Assembly (NCBI GenBank): GCA_964551475.1
Contig: CAZKCI010000129.1
Location: 1 to 64,000, forward strand
DNA: 64,000 bases
From: CAZKCI01 sp964551475
Lineage (GTDB): Bacteria; Auribacterota; Erginobacteria; Erginobacterales; CAZKCI01
Direction of reading: 5' to 3'
This document shows positions 26,206 through 35,668 of the stretch, piece after piece. The position numbers and the translations under genes are program-made. Under the pieces are notes generated by a model. The model had not been told where the DNA came from and did not search any database. It saw only the letters and a list, made by a program, of their open reading frames with translations. The stretch's first letter is position 1. Each line of letters begins with the position of its first letter.

Positions 26206-27176
26206 CAGACGGCAGCAGCTTTCGCCACCAGCTTGGCTACCTCAGCCCCCCGACTCTGCCTGTTATCGTCATAATGCTGGAGGACCTCGTAACTCCGATG
26301 CCGGGAGAAATCCCTTACCGCAGCAAGGTTCCCATTGGTCAGAGATAACGCTTCTGTGATGGAAGCGTGCCTGAGCCCGTGAGGTCTGGTCTTGATTCCC
26401 ACCCGCTGAGCCACAGCAAGAACAACTTTGTAAATCCCATCAGGGGTGAGCCGTCCATCCTCCCGGGATACCTTCCCCGCTCTATCGTAGTTTCGGAAGA
26501 GCGGTCCCTCCTCAGCCCCCCTTACCCCCATCCACCGCACCAACGCTTGGGAAGTCTCCTCCGGAAGTTGGACTTTCTCCGGTTCCCGTCTCCCCTTCCC
26601 AATAATCGTGAGCATCCCCCCTCCGAGGTCCACGTCTGAGAGGTTGAGTGTAGCCACTTCGCTCCTCCGAAGTGCCAGGTCATAGAGGAGGTGCATAATC
26701 AGCACATCACGAATATCTTTCCCTCTGATTGAGCCTCCGAGCTCCTTCAACATCCGCTGGTATCCTTCTTTCCCGGGTCCCCTGGTATCCCTGTAAGCCT
26801 TGGTCTTCTCCCCGGAGACATCCAGCGACCAAGCTATGAACCCCCCCATCCTCGCCAGCTTGACCGCAGACCTGATTGCAGCCAGCCTCCGGTTGATGGT
26901 GGTCGGAGACAACCCTCTTTCCATCAGCTTTGCCTTGTAGCCCAAGACAACCCCGTTCGATTCCCCCTGCCCAAGCTTGACCAACCTCCAAAGAGCTCCA
27001 ACCCCGTTTGGTTCTCCCAAATAGTCGGCCAAATCCTGCAAATCCCTTTCGTATGCTCTCCGGGTATGCTCGCTCAGAGTCCGAAGGAAAGAGTCCCGCA
27101 ACAGTCTGAGCCGGGACAGGGGTCTATCCCGGGTGATTGATTCTTGGGGCGACCTTATGGTTAAGGCTTTCTCCAT
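26205..27176 (-). CDS. XerC/D-like tyrosine recombinase
   Basis: A 323-residue recombinase with the catalytic set Arg170 ('LALRRSEV'), Lys194 ('IGKGRR'), His266 and Arg269 ('HGLRHASITEAL'), His293 ('FSRHRSYEVLQHY') and Tyr302. The N-terminal SAM-like domain ('FLRTLSEHTRRAYERDLQDL') is of the Xer/integron-integrase type. It is the second recombinase inside the island and opposite in strand to the first. It could resolve element multimers or move a nested cassette. Confidence 0.88.
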   Translation of the reverse strand: MEKALTIRSPQESITRDRPLSRLRLLRDSFLRTLSEHTRRAYERDLQDLADYLGEPNGVGALWRLVKLGQGESNGVVLGYKAKLMERGLSPTTINRRLAAIRSAVKLARMGGFIAWSLDVSGEKTKAYRDTRGPGKEGYQRMLKELGGSIRGKDIRDVLIMHLLYDLALRRSEVATLNLSDVDLGGGMLTIIGKGRREPEKVQLPEETSQALVRWMGVRGAEEGPLFRNYDRAGKVSREDGRLTPDGIYKVVLAVAQRVGIKTRPHGLRHASITEALSLTNGNLAAVRDFSRHRSYEVLQHYDDNRQSRGAEVAKLVAKAAAV

Positions 27177-27365
27177 GCTCTACTCCTTCTTCTCGGTCTC
27201 TACCGCAGTTTCCGGATTGCATTATATCAAATTCTCCGTCGGAAGTCAACCGCATTTCCATACGCAGTAAGGAGTTGTGACCAGCAGACCGCTACTGGGG
27301 GAACTCCGTCAGAAGCACCTCCTCGATACCGCTCCTCCGCACAATCATCCTTCAGAGCAAACGAA

Positions 27366-27397
27366 AATAGGCGGTTCCCTCAAAGGAACCGCCTATT
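27366..27397 (-). terminator. Terminator after the nuclease-helicase gene
   Basis: A perfect 13-base stem, AATAGGCGGTTCC with GGAACCGCCTATT, and a six-base loop; read on the minus strand it is followed by TTCGTTT. Between 27177 and 27365 nothing else is recognised. Confidence 0.7.
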
Positions 27398-27429
27398 CGC
27401 CAGCTTAATGATGTTTTGCTAAACGATTA

Positions 27430-30400
27430 TTATTTTCTTAGCCAATCTCCCCAAGATATCCAGCCGGTTTCTTTATAGGTGCTATCTGAGTTGGAAGGTA
27501 TGTCATCCGGTTTCTTCCCCTTCCCTTGTAAGTTCCCTTTGCAATATTCAAGCCATTCTGTATGGCTCTTCAGTCCAAGCTTGCGAACAAATTTCCGGGC
27601 TTCTCGATATGGGCGGTATTTTCGTAACCAAGGAGCTATCGACCCAGTTCCCAACCAGTCTCCCCAAGATATCCATCCTTTGTTTGTATAATTTCTAATT
27701 GGGGTAGCAGGTATGTCATCCGGTTTCTTCCCCTTCCCTTGTAAGTTCCCTTTGCAATATTCATTCCATTCGGTCTGGTTCTTAAGTTTAAGCCCATGAA
27801 CTAATTTTCTGGCTTCTTGATATGGGCGGTATTTTCGTAACCGAGGAGCGATAGTCCCAGTCCCTAACCAATCTCCCCAAGATTTCCATCCAGCATTTTT
27901 ATAGACCATACCAGGGTGGGAAGGCATAGCATCCGGTCTCTTCCCCTTTCCCTTCAAGTTCCCCTTAGAATATTCTCTCCATTCCGAGACGCTCTTTAGC
28001 CCGAGCTTATGAACAAATTTCCGGGCTTCTCGATATGGGCGGTATTTTCGTAACCGAGGAGCTATCGCCCCAGTTCCCAACCAGTCTCCATAAGATAACC
28101 ACCCTATATCTTTATAAGTGCCAGATGGGTCGGAAGGTATATCGTCAGGTTTCTTACCTTTCTCCTTCAAGGTTCCTTTGCAATATTCAAGCCATTCTGT
28201 ATGGCTCTTCAGTCCGAGCTTATAAACATACTTTCGCGCTTTTTTATATGTGCGATATTCTCGTAGCCCATGAGCGATATAGCCGGTCCCCAACCAATCT
28301 CCCATGGATACCCAGCCGGTATCTTTATAAGTTTGATTTGGGTTGGCAGGTATGTCATCCGGTTTCTTCCCTTTTCCCTTGAGGTTCCCTTTGCAATATT
28401 CGTCCCATTCGCCTCTGTTCTTTAATCCGAGCTTATGAACAAAAGTTCGGGCTTCCTCAAATGGTCTCCAGGACAACCTCGCCAGCTTAGACCATATTTT
28501 TATTTCTATCGAACGAATGAACTCATCGACATTAATCTTGATACCATCCGGGATGTCGATTTGAAAATTATCCCGAGAAGGCAATCTCCGGTTTCTATTT
28601 GCGATAGCCCTGAAATAGTCAATAATTCGGTCATCATTCGCCGCCAAGGCCCGCAGAGTCGTCAAGACAATATCAAAGGGGCTTTTCTCAACGGATTGGG
28701 AATCGACGAGTTCTTTATCCAACAATATAGGAATAACCACATAACCAAACTTCTTCCCTTCGGATGGTCGTAATGCCCGGCCAACCGCTTGGACTATATC
28801 TACAGCACTCTTCCTTGGGTCTGCAAAGAGAACGCAGTCTATGTTCGGGACATCAACTCCCTCTGTCAGGCAACGAGCATTGGTAATCAGGCTGCGTTCT
28901 GAGCTTTCGAACTCCTCTATTATATGGCTCCGGACAGCTGTCGGTATGTTCCCTGAAACATGGAAAGATTCGAGTTCTCCAAATCCAGGTAGAACTTCCC
29001 CCAACTTATCTTGAGTATCTTTAAATGCTTTTGCACGAGCTATGCTGCTGTGGAATGACACGGCATGCCTGATTGGTCTCTTCTGCATAGCTTTCCGCAA
29101 TGCTATGACAGATGCGAGCATTTCCGCTTCCACTTCCCTATCCCACCTGCCCTTATCGGGCCTCACGAAAGCGTTTGCCTGTATAAGCCCTTCAATTTCC
29201 GAACGCGAAATAGCCATCGTTACAATCTTGTAATCGCTCAGTATGGGAGGCTTGCAATTAAGAGCTTCCTTAAAGGTCAGCAACTCAAATGTATCCCCGA
29301 ATTGTTCGGGGTCATCCATGCTCAAGATATGTTCGCTCTGACCGGCATATCGCCTCTCCGTTGCGGTCATAAAGACACGATTTTTAATCACAATATTCTT
29401 ATCTTCCAGCAGATAGCTAAACAGACCACCCCTTTGCCCCACTGTTTTATGGGCCTCGTCCATTATGCCGATGTCGAAATTGATTCCAGCTTTTCGGGAA
29501 GCCTCAGAGACTGCCTTCCCACTCTGATAGGTGGTAAATACAATTGTGAGTCCGCTCTTTTTTAATCGTAGCCAATCAGCGATTGCATTCGGGTCAGTAT
29601 GTACCTCAACCCCCAAATCTTGAACCAGGACAGCTATGTCTTCTTTGGAGATATCCCCTACGGATGTATCGCTACATACACAAATCCAGTTAACTTCCTT
29701 ATGGTGAGCAAGTGACTCGCGAGTCCAGACTTCCAGGGTCTGTCTGATGAGAGCCAAGCTTGGTACTGCGACCAGAATCTTCTGGGCATTAAGCTTTTCA
29801 GCAATCCAGTAAGCCGCCAAGCTTTTCCCTGTCCCACAAGGCATGATTAACTTCCCTCGCCGATTTCCCTCTTTTACAAAATGCCGATAAGCATTAGCGA
29901 TAGCACGTTCTTGATGGGGACGAGGGGTTAAGGGCTTCGGGAGGGACAGCTTGCCATCGATGAAACAGTGTAGCCGCTGAAAAAATTCCTTATCGAGACC
30001 CCGCCAGATGTCACCCGCACAGAAGGTCAGTCTTTCTCCATACCTCTTTAGCTTGTAACTGAACCTGTCTGCGGTAGTGCAAATCAAGCACAATGAAATG
30101 CCCCGACAAATGTTGAAGGCGAGGTCGGTAAAGGTACTCAGTTCTTTTCTTGTGAGGGATTTGTTCTCGTCCGTCTTGTATTTGCACTGAATAGCCCAAT
30201 ATTCCCCCTCTTTAGTTTCAGCAATAAGGTCGATACCTTCATCGGGTCCCGGGAGATTGAGATGCTTGTGAATCTTTGCTGGGACTTCCTTCAGCAGCCA
30301 GACCTTGCTAAGCTTCGTGATGTAGTTGGGATGGAGCTGCAGGAAATACTTGGTCAAGATTTCAAAACAGTCGCCCTTGTCTTGTGGGCTTGAAGCAGCC

Positions 30401-30498
30401 AATTGGGTGTTTAACTCGCCCCAGTTTGCCGCTTTCCGGAAGATTGCTTCAGTGTTCATCGAAATGTCGCACCGCTTTTTAAAAATATCATTAATCAT
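27430..30498 (-). CDS. Mrr-like nuclease fused to an SF2 helicase, with five C-terminal IRU-like repeats
   Basis: A 1022-residue protein. Residues of about 35-185 form a PD-(D/E)xK restriction-type nuclease (Asp90 in 'DEGIDLIAETK', Gln104-x-Lys106 in 'AIQCKYK', the Mrr-style QxK). Residues of about 190-600 are a superfamily 2 helicase: Walker A 'PCGTGKS' (222-226), 'DEAH' (347-350) and motif VI 'QAVGRALRP' (570-578). Residues 677-1022 are five tandem 71-residue units ('EARKFVHKLGLKSHTEW', 'KGKGKKPDDIP', 'GWISWGDWLGTG'), resembling the 'integrase repeat unit' of algal and viral proteins. A role in DNA defence against phage or plasmids is inferred from domains and island context. The start at 30498 overlaps the preceding stop as ATGA; an internal ATG at 30459 is an alternative. 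Confidence 0.85.
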   Translation of the reverse strand: MINDIFKKRCDISMNTEAIFRKAANWGELNTQLAASSPQDKGDCFEILTKYFLQLHPNYITKLSKVWLLKEVPAKIHKHLNLPGPDEGIDLIAETKEGEYWAIQCKYKTDENKSLTRKELSTFTDLAFNICRGISLCLICTTADRFSYKLKRYGERLTFCAGDIWRGLDKEFFQRLHCFIDGKLSLPKPLTPRPHQERAIANAYRHFVKEGNRRGKLIMPCGTGKSLAAYWIAEKLNAQKILVAVPSLALIRQTLEVWTRESLAHHKEVNWICVCSDTSVGDISKEDIAVLVQDLGVEVHTDPNAIADWLRLKKSGLTIVFTTYQSGKAVSEASRKAGINFDIGIMDEAHKTVGQRGGLFSYLLEDKNIVIKNRVFMTATERRYAGQSEHILSMDDPEQFGDTFELLTFKEALNCKPPILSDYKIVTMAISRSEIEGLIQANAFVRPDKGRWDREVEAEMLASVIALRKAMQKRPIRHAVSFHSSIARAKAFKDTQDKLGEVLPGFGELESFHVSGNIPTAVRSHIIEEFESSERSLITNARCLTEGVDVPNIDCVLFADPRKSAVDIVQAVGRALRPSEGKKFGYVVIPILLDKELVDSQSVEKSPFDIVLTTLRALAANDDRIIDYFRAIANRNRRLPSRDNFQIDIPDGIKINVDEFIRSIEIKIWSKLARLSWRPFEEARTFVHKLGLKNRGEWDEYCKGNLKGKGKKPDDIPANPNQTYKDTGWVSMGDWLGTGYIAHGLREYRTYKKARKYVYKLGLKSHTEWLEYCKGTLKEKGKKPDDIPSDPSGTYKDIGWLSYGDWLGTGAIAPRLRKYRPYREARKFVHKLGLKSVSEWREYSKGNLKGKGKRPDAMPSHPGMVYKNAGWKSWGDWLGTGTIAPRLRKYRPYQEARKLVHGLKLKNQTEWNEYCKGNLQGKGKKPDDIPATPIRNYTNKGWISWGDWLGTGSIAPWLRKYRPYREARKFVRKLGLKSHTEWLEYCKGNLQGKGKKPDDIPSNSDSTYKETGWISWGDWLRK
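27433..28477 (-). repeat. Five tandem 213-bp repeats encoding the C-terminal units
   Basis: Direct repeats with a 213-base period (for example 'GGGCGGTATTTTCGTAACC' recurs at 27613, 27826 and 28039). The copies differ by scattered substitutions, and the last (3') unit is cut short after 'GDWLRK'. Confidence 0.9.
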
Positions 30499-31226
30499 TT
30501 ACTAAAGGTTGCCGTATCAAACTCGTATTTATAGATAGCATCGTCATATAATATAATTGCCTTGTATTTCCAAGATTCTTGCGGCTTCAGCCCATCAATT
30601 ATATCGAACGGGCTCTCAACAACATTGCCGTCTATATCGAATATCTTAAATCGAACCGTAACATAAGACAACACGTCATCGCTTAGGTTTACTACGACGC
30701 CTTCGATTGACCGAGAAGGATGTCCCGCGTCCCCGCTTTCAACAGTTCCATGTTTCTTAACTAATAAAGGGCCCACAAGAATTCCTTTACCGCCATGTTC
30801 CATATATCTTTGTTGGATGGTTAATTCTGGCATTTGCTCTTTAATTTTTTGGATTCGTAGCTTCTCCTTCTCCCAATAACTATCCTGGATTGCTGATTGT
30901 TCGTTCATTGTATTTGCGGGTTCTCTTAATTGGACTTGAACATCGAAAGTTCGACCATCTTTTCCAAACGATACTGAACTATCGGATATTTTAAGCACCG
31001 TATATCCATTTATTACATCTCCGACGCTGGAATATTTGCCATTTATAACAGCCAGTCCACCGCTCGGCGATGGAACCAGTCCAGTAATAATCAAATTATG
31101 AGACTCCTCACCAAGAGCGATAGATATAAGTAATGGATATAGCGATAAGAACATAAGCACATGTTTAATGGATATGGTGTATCCATGCCAGCATTTGCCT
31201 ACCCCGCTATATATTCTGATTAGCAT
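30495..31226 (-). CDS. Exported protein with GspC-like and FxLYD-like segments
   Basis: A 243-residue protein with a signal or anchor (about residues 20-40). 'PSPSGGLAVINGKYSSVGDVINGYTVLKI' resembles the periplasmic homology region of type II secretion GspC/PulC and other pilus or secretion accessory proteins. The C-terminal 'IEGVVVNLSDDVLSYVTVRFKIFD' to 'GLKPQESWKYKA' is an FxLYD-like beta sandwich. GAGG precedes the ATG at 31226. The stop overlaps the nuclease-helicase start (ATGA, 30495-30498), so the two are translationally coupled, an odd pairing of an envelope protein with a DNA-processing enzyme. Function is unknown. Confidence 0.6.
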   Translation of the reverse strand: MLIRIYSGVGKCWHGYTISIKHVLMFLSLYPLLISIALGEESHNLIITGLVPSPSGGLAVINGKYSSVGDVINGYTVLKISDSSVSFGKDGRTFDVQVQLREPANTMNEQSAIQDSYWEKEKLRIQKIKEQMPELTIQQRYMEHGGKGILVGPLLVKKHGTVESGDAGHPSRSIEGVVVNLSDDVLSYVTVRFKIFDIDGNVVESPFDIIDGLKPQESWKYKAIILYDDAIYKYEFDTATFSK

Positions 31227-31260
31227 ATTGTCCTCGCTTGGCCGTGGTTATTCTATCGGT

Positions 31261-31326
31261 AAAAACAAAGGCTATATATAACCGCCTGCTCAACCCTGTC
31301 CTAAAGGGAACCCATCTTTACTTTCC
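31261..31326. repeat. Island repeat R1, copy 2
   Basis: Similar to 25820-25887, and again placed just downstream of a small minus-strand gene (31318-31473). Confidence 0.5.
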
Positions 31327-31473
31327 GCTCCCTCCATCCTTCTCCCTAGCCTTCTTCTCCTCCTCTTCCCGTTTCTTCCGAGCAGCCGCCTTCCTCTTGA
31401 TGAGAGCATCATACTCCAAGTTGTAGAGCATCTGGCTGACCTCAACATTGATTTTGACTTCTTTCCCGCTCAT
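31318..31473 (-). CDS. Small charged protein, 51 residues
   Basis: ATG at 31473, with GGAG about nine bases upstream. The sequence 'MSGKEVKINVEVSQMLYN' is followed by a highly charged helix rich in Lys, Arg and Glu ('AAARKKREEEEKKAREK'). No family is recognised. It precedes island repeat R1 and follows island repeat R2 (31478-31562). Confidence 0.45.
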   Translation of the reverse strand: MSGKEVKINVEVSQMLYNLEYDALIKRKAAARKKREEEEKKAREKDGGSGK

Positions 31474-31477
31474 CGTT

Positions 31478-31562
31478 CTTTCTCCGAAACAATCATCGGC
31501 CTCGATTCAGATTTCTATTCTTCGGGGATTATGGAACTTGCCTCTAAGACAAAGGGACGGCT
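31478..31562. repeat. Island repeat R2, copy 1
   Basis: About 85 bases matching 40126-40207 ('CTCCGAAACAATCATCGGCC', 'ATTCTTCGGGGATTATG'). Both copies lie directly downstream of a six-repeat secreted protein gene and run into its terminator, so they are a duplicated 3' region. Confidence 0.65.
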
Positions 31563-31589
31563 CCACATCCCGGGAAACCGTCCCTTGCT
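31554..31589 (-). terminator. Terminator of the island SBBP gene
   Basis: GGGACGG (31554-31560) and CCGTCCC (31578-31584) form the stem; on the minus strand TTTGTC follows. Similar hairpins are at 40202-40230 and 45894-45924. Confidence 0.65.
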
Positions 31590-31606
31590 TGCCAGCCGGA
31601 TAAATC

Positions 31607-34273
31607 TTAGCGGGCCACCGGGATGTCTCCCGTCGCTCCGAAGTATAGTCTCGTTAAGTTCCGAATCGACCATAAACCCGTATTATCCATGAATATCCCG
31701 ATGTCGCTCGTCCCCCCTCCATCAAAATCAGCCGGGACCGGATGGTCGAAGCAGTTCCCGAAGAATATTCTCGTGATGTCCCTTATCGCCCACATCCCCG
31801 AACAGGGACGGAAGACTCCGGCAGACCAAGTTCCATCTCCCTTGTAATCACCCGGTATCGGCCAATCCGAGGAAGTCCCGATATAGAAACGGGTCAGGTT
31901 CCGTATCATCCACTGGCCGCTTGAAAGACGATACAACCCCGCTTCCGCAGTTCCATTTCCGTCCCAGTCCCCCGGTAACGGCCAGTCATTCGTCGCCCCG
32001 AAATAGAACCGGCTGAGATTCCGGATGCTCCACATCCCCCCGCTTTCCCGGAAGATGCCGATGTCGCAGAAATCGTCTCCATTGTAGTCGGACGGGACGG
32101 GAAGGTCAGAGGAACTGCCGAAGTAAATCCGGGTGAAGTCTTTTAACGACCAGAGGCCTTGGGAGGGACGGAAGACCGCTACCTCAGCCGTTCCGTTTCC
32201 ATCATAATCTCCGGAAGCGGGATAATCGGATGACCCCCCGAAATACGCTCTGGTGACATCTTTCACCGACCACAGGTTTTGAGAAGGGCGAAAGACAGCA
32301 ATGTCGGCTCTCCCGTCACCGTTATAATCCCCGCAGGCTATGATATTACGGTTGGGGGCTATGCTCGGTCCGCAAGTGGGGGTGGGAGAAGGCGTGGGAG
32401 TGTTTGCCGGAGTTGGGGTAGTCGATGGCGAGGAAGTCGGGCTCGGTGTGGCCGATGGAGCGACTGTCGGCGTGATTGATGGAGTCGGTGATGGTGTTTT
32501 ATAACCGTATGGGGTTGGCGATGGAGTGAGCGATGGGGTTGGTGATGGAGTGGGCGATGGGGTGTTAGAGGGGCTAGGGGTTGGAGTCGGTGATGGAGTA
32601 GTCGAGGGCGTAGGAGTGACGGAAGGAGTCGGTGTCTTCGTCGCTGATGGTAATGGTGACGGTGTAGGCGAACAAGAAGGCGTGGGAGTGACAGATGGTG
32701 TCGGCGTATTCGTCGCAGACGGAGAGGGAGTTGGGGTTTTCGTAGGAGAAGGTGTCGGTGTTTGCGATGGCGATGGGGTCGGTGTAGGAGTATTGGTCGG
32801 CGAAGGTGAAGGTGTGGTCGATGGACTTGGCGTGATTACGAAAATCAACTTGCTCACGAAAGCATCATAAGTTCCCCCGCGATAACTCGCCTGGTAGGGA
32901 TTCAAGGTGGGGAAATCGGAGGAGGAAGTAGCCCCCGCAACATAAGCCTCTCCGCCCGTCCCCAGTGCGATTCCATCCCCCCATTCATTACCACTCCCCC
33001 CAAGGTAGGTGGAGTAGATGAGCGAGGAACCGGAGGAGGAGAGCCTGCTCACGAAGGCATCAACACTTCCGTTGTTACTCGCCTGGTAGGGATTTAAGAC
33101 GGGAAAATTGGAAGAGTAAGTAGCCCCCGCAACATAAGCCTCTCCGCCCGTCCCCAGTGCGAATCCCGAACCGACATCTTGATCGCTCCCCCCGAGGTAG
33201 GTGGAGTAGATGAGCGAGGAACCGGTGGAGCCGAGCCTGCTCACAAAGGCATCATAAAATCCCCCGCAATAACTCGCCTGGTAGGGATTCAAGGTGGGGA
33301 AATTGGAGGATTTGGTATACCCTGTGATATAAGCTTCTCCGCCAGTCCCCAGTGCGATTCCAATCGCCAAATCATAAAGGCCACTCCCCCCAAGGTAGGT
33401 GGAGTAGATGAGCGAGGAACCGGAGGAGGAGAGCCTGCTCACGAAGGCATCAACACCTCCGTTGTTACTCGCCTGGTAGGGATTTAAGACGGGGAAATTG
33501 GAGGAGTCAGTCTCCCCTACGACGTAAGCTTGTCCGCCCGTCCCGAATGTGATTCCATACCCGCAATCAGTACCACTCCCCCCAAGGTAGGTGGAGTAGA
33601 TGAGCGAGGAACCGGAGGAGGAGAGCTTGCTAACGAAGGCATTTTGACCTCCGTTGTTACTCGCCTGGTAGGGATTTAAGACGGGAAAATTGGAGGATTT
33701 GGTATACCCTGTGATATAAGCTTCTCCGCCAGTCCCCAGTGCAATTCTATACCCGTAATCGTCACCGCTCCCCCCAAGGTAGGTGGAGTAGATGAGCGAG
33801 GAACCGGTGGAGCCGAGCCTGCTCACAAAGGCATCTTGACTTCCGTTGTTACTCGCCTGGTAGGGATTTAAGACGGGAAAATTGGAAGAGGAAGTATCCC
33901 CCGCAACATAAGCCTCTCCGCCCGTCCCCAGTGCGAATCCAATTCCCAAACCCCATTCTCCACCACTCCCCCCAAGGTAGGTGGAGTAGATGAGCAAGGA
34001 GCCGGAGGAGGACAGCTTGCTAACGAAGACATCTTGACCTCCGTTGTTACTCGCCTGGTAGGGATTTAAGACGGGAAAATTGGAGGAGTCGGTAAGCCCC
34101 GCAACATAAGCCTCTCCGCCCGTCCCCAGTGCGATTCCATATCCATAACCTCTATCACTACCACTCCCCCCGAGGTAGGTGGAGTAGCTGAGCTCAAGCG
34201 TCCCGGCGTGAAGCAAAGCGGGATGAACGACGAACAGGACAGCGATAGATATAAAAACGGCTACGGCTTTCAT
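31607..34273 (-). CDS. Island surface protein: seven SBBP repeats, Pro/Thr/Ser stalk, six-repeat C-terminal domain
   Basis: ATG 34273 is preferred (GGGGGAT precedes it, and 'MKAVAVFISIAVLFVVHPALLHA' parallels the signal peptides of the proteins starting at 19619 and 50403); the frame extends 29 codons further. The 888-residue protein has seven SBBP units ('LIYSTYLGGSG', 'FVSRLSSSGSS'), a shorter Thr/Pro/Ser stalk (~155 residues) and the same six C-terminal repeats ('DYDGNGTAEVAVFRPSQGLW', 'NLTRLYFG'), ending 'GATGDIPVAR'. It is a paralogue of the two chromosomal proteins, carried on the island. It is likely displayed at the cell surface, with binding or adhesion inferred. Confidence 0.8.
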   Translation of the reverse strand: MKAVAVFISIAVLFVVHPALLHAGTLELSYSTYLGGSGSDRGYGYGIALGTGGEAYVAGLTDSSNFPVLNPYQASNNGGQDVFVSKLSSSGSLLIYSTYLGGSGGEWGLGIGFALGTGGEAYVAGDTSSSNFPVLNPYQASNNGSQDAFVSRLGSTGSSLIYSTYLGGSGDDYGYRIALGTGGEAYITGYTKSSNFPVLNPYQASNNGGQNAFVSKLSSSGSSLIYSTYLGGSGTDCGYGITFGTGGQAYVVGETDSSNFPVLNPYQASNNGGVDAFVSRLSSSGSSLIYSTYLGGSGLYDLAIGIALGTGGEAYITGYTKSSNFPTLNPYQASYCGGFYDAFVSRLGSTGSSLIYSTYLGGSDQDVGSGFALGTGGEAYVAGATYSSNFPVLNPYQASNNGSVDAFVSRLSSSGSSLIYSTYLGGSGNEWGDGIALGTGGEAYVAGATSSSDFPTLNPYQASYRGGTYDAFVSKLIFVITPSPSTTPSPSPTNTPTPTPSPSQTPTPSPTKTPTPSPSATNTPTPSVTPTPSCSPTPSPLPSATKTPTPSVTPTPSTTPSPTPTPSPSNTPSPTPSPTPSLTPSPTPYGYKTPSPTPSITPTVAPSATPSPTSSPSTTPTPANTPTPSPTPTCGPSIAPNRNIIACGDYNGDGRADIAVFRPSQNLWSVKDVTRAYFGGSSDYPASGDYDGNGTAEVAVFRPSQGLWSLKDFTRIYFGSSSDLPVPSDYNGDDFCDIGIFRESGGMWSIRNLSRFYFGATNDWPLPGDWDGNGTAEAGLYRLSSGQWMIRNLTRFYIGTSSDWPIPGDYKGDGTWSAGVFRPCSGMWAIRDITRIFFGNCFDHPVPADFDGGGTSDIGIFMDNTGLWSIRNLTRLYFGATGDIPVAR

Positions 34274-34302
34274 TGTTATCCCCCCTGTGTGAACGCCGAG
34301 AT

Positions 34303-34510
34303 GAAAAAACCCGACGGGACCTTTAACCCCAACCGGGCAAATTCTCGAAAATATTCTCACTCAATCGGCTCTCATAGCGAAATATTTATGCAACAAAATC
34401 CCTAGCCGGAGTTCTGTCTGTACACCGGGATAGACTTGCAGATTTTGAATGCCCCAGCCAGTTCTAACAAAGTCCCTCGCTGGAGAAATTGTGAACCCTT
34501 GGATGAAATT
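34303..34510 (-). promoter_or_regulatory. Diverged family B leader of the island SBBP gene
   Basis: On the minus strand, 'GTTCACAATTTCTCCAGCGAG' and 'CTGGCTGGGGCATTC' (34440-34496) align with the 5' half of the chromosomal leaders. A terminator-like hairpin ending CGGG plus six T (34303-34337) lies about 30 bases before the ATG. The middle is not conserved. Confidence 0.4.
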
Positions 34511-35131
34511 ATCCCTATGTCGCCGGGGTCAAGTCAATGAGATTTGCGGACTTCAAGCGGAGGAGCGGTCATTCTCCCGTTATGGACGCAGGCTTGGATT
34601 CCCGGTCTTCTATTCCTGAACATCCTCCTCAAGCATCCTCGGCGAACCTCCCTCGCCACATCCCCCCAGACCCGGCCTCGATAGCCCCATCTGCCCTACA
34701 GCCGAGCCAGAGACCTCCAGGTGATTCGCCGCACCCTTCAAAAATCAACGCTGCATAAAACTCCTACAGCCTCCGGAAACCCTCCAGATGGAACCAGATT
34801 TCCTTACGGGTAGGGGTGTTTCCACCGACTCTTTTCCCCCGAAGAATCCCCGCTCAGGCTTCCGGACAGCCTTCGTCCCCCGAGGATACCCCCGCTGACC
34901 CCGGAAACCAGTCCGCACAGCCCGACTGCCCCATCCGCAAGGTCCTTTGGGAGCATCCCTCCTCCCGCTCGCCGCTCCTGAGCCAAATACGGGGCTCAGC
35001 TCCTTCATCCCTTCCCCGTGGAAGCGACGCTACCCTTCCCCGGTGGGAGAGCACGCTGTCTCGGACAGCCTGACCCCCATCCCCCAGCATCAGACAACCA
35101 TCCCTCCGAGCCTCAGTTATTCGTAAATCTT
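34511..35131. other. C-rich non-coding stretch
   Basis: About 600 bases with C far exceeding G on the plus strand. Frames here look like noise. It is compositionally like 42360-43560 and the shorter stretches at 35870-35980, 37600-37685 and 39845-40120. Confidence 0.5.
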
Positions 35132-35668
35132 TCAGACATCGAGCAGCCTATGCCCGAACACCCCGATAACTTTCGTTCCTTCCATCAGGGTTTCTTTATC
35201 AACGTGCTGGTGTCCGTGAATGACGACTTTGGGTTTTGCCCGACTGATATAGGTCCTCAGTGCGTCGAATCCCAAATGTACTCCATCCTCTCTGTCGTGA
35301 ATTCCCCTCGGAGCATTGTGCGATAGAAAGATTTGAACGGGGAGCAATCCAGCGAGCGACCTTTCGACTTCAAGCTGTTCGTAAAGGAAATGCCCTCGGG
35401 GTTTATAACGCCACGACCCGTTCAATCCGCCGAAACTCAAGCCCCGATACTCACGCACTTGGAGATGAAGGTCCGTTATCGGTGGAGCAAACGACTCGGA
35501 TGAATCGTGATTCCCCTTTACCGCTCCAATGAACCCGCAACCATAAGCTTTCGCAGCCTCTAAAATAACCTGGTCGAACACATCTCCGCACGACAGCAAG
35601 GCATCCGCACGTCCGGAACCATCCTTCCAGTGTAAGTCGTCAATGTCAGCAAGAATCAGGAGTTTCAT
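35132..35668 (-). CDS. Calcineurin-like metallophosphoesterase
   Basis: A 178-residue protein with the metallophosphoesterase blocks 'LLSCGDVFDQ' (Asp29), 'VKGNHDS' (Asn53/His54), 'LSHNAPRG' (His117) and 'IHGHQHVDK' (His151/His153). The first block, normally DxH, is unclear in 'LADIDDLHW' (Asp8...His13). It is the small single-domain type seen in phages and islands, hydrolysing phosphoesters or nucleotides. Its 5' end overlaps the preceding small gene. Confidence 0.82.
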   Translation of the reverse strand: MKLLILADIDDLHWKDGSGRADALLSCGDVFDQVILEAAKAYGCGFIGAVKGNHDSSESFAPPITDLHLQVREYRGLSFGGLNGSWRYKPRGHFLYEQLEVERSLAGLLPVQIFLSHNAPRGIHDREDGVHLGFDALRTYISRAKPKVVIHGHQHVDKETLMEGTKVIGVFGHRLLDV

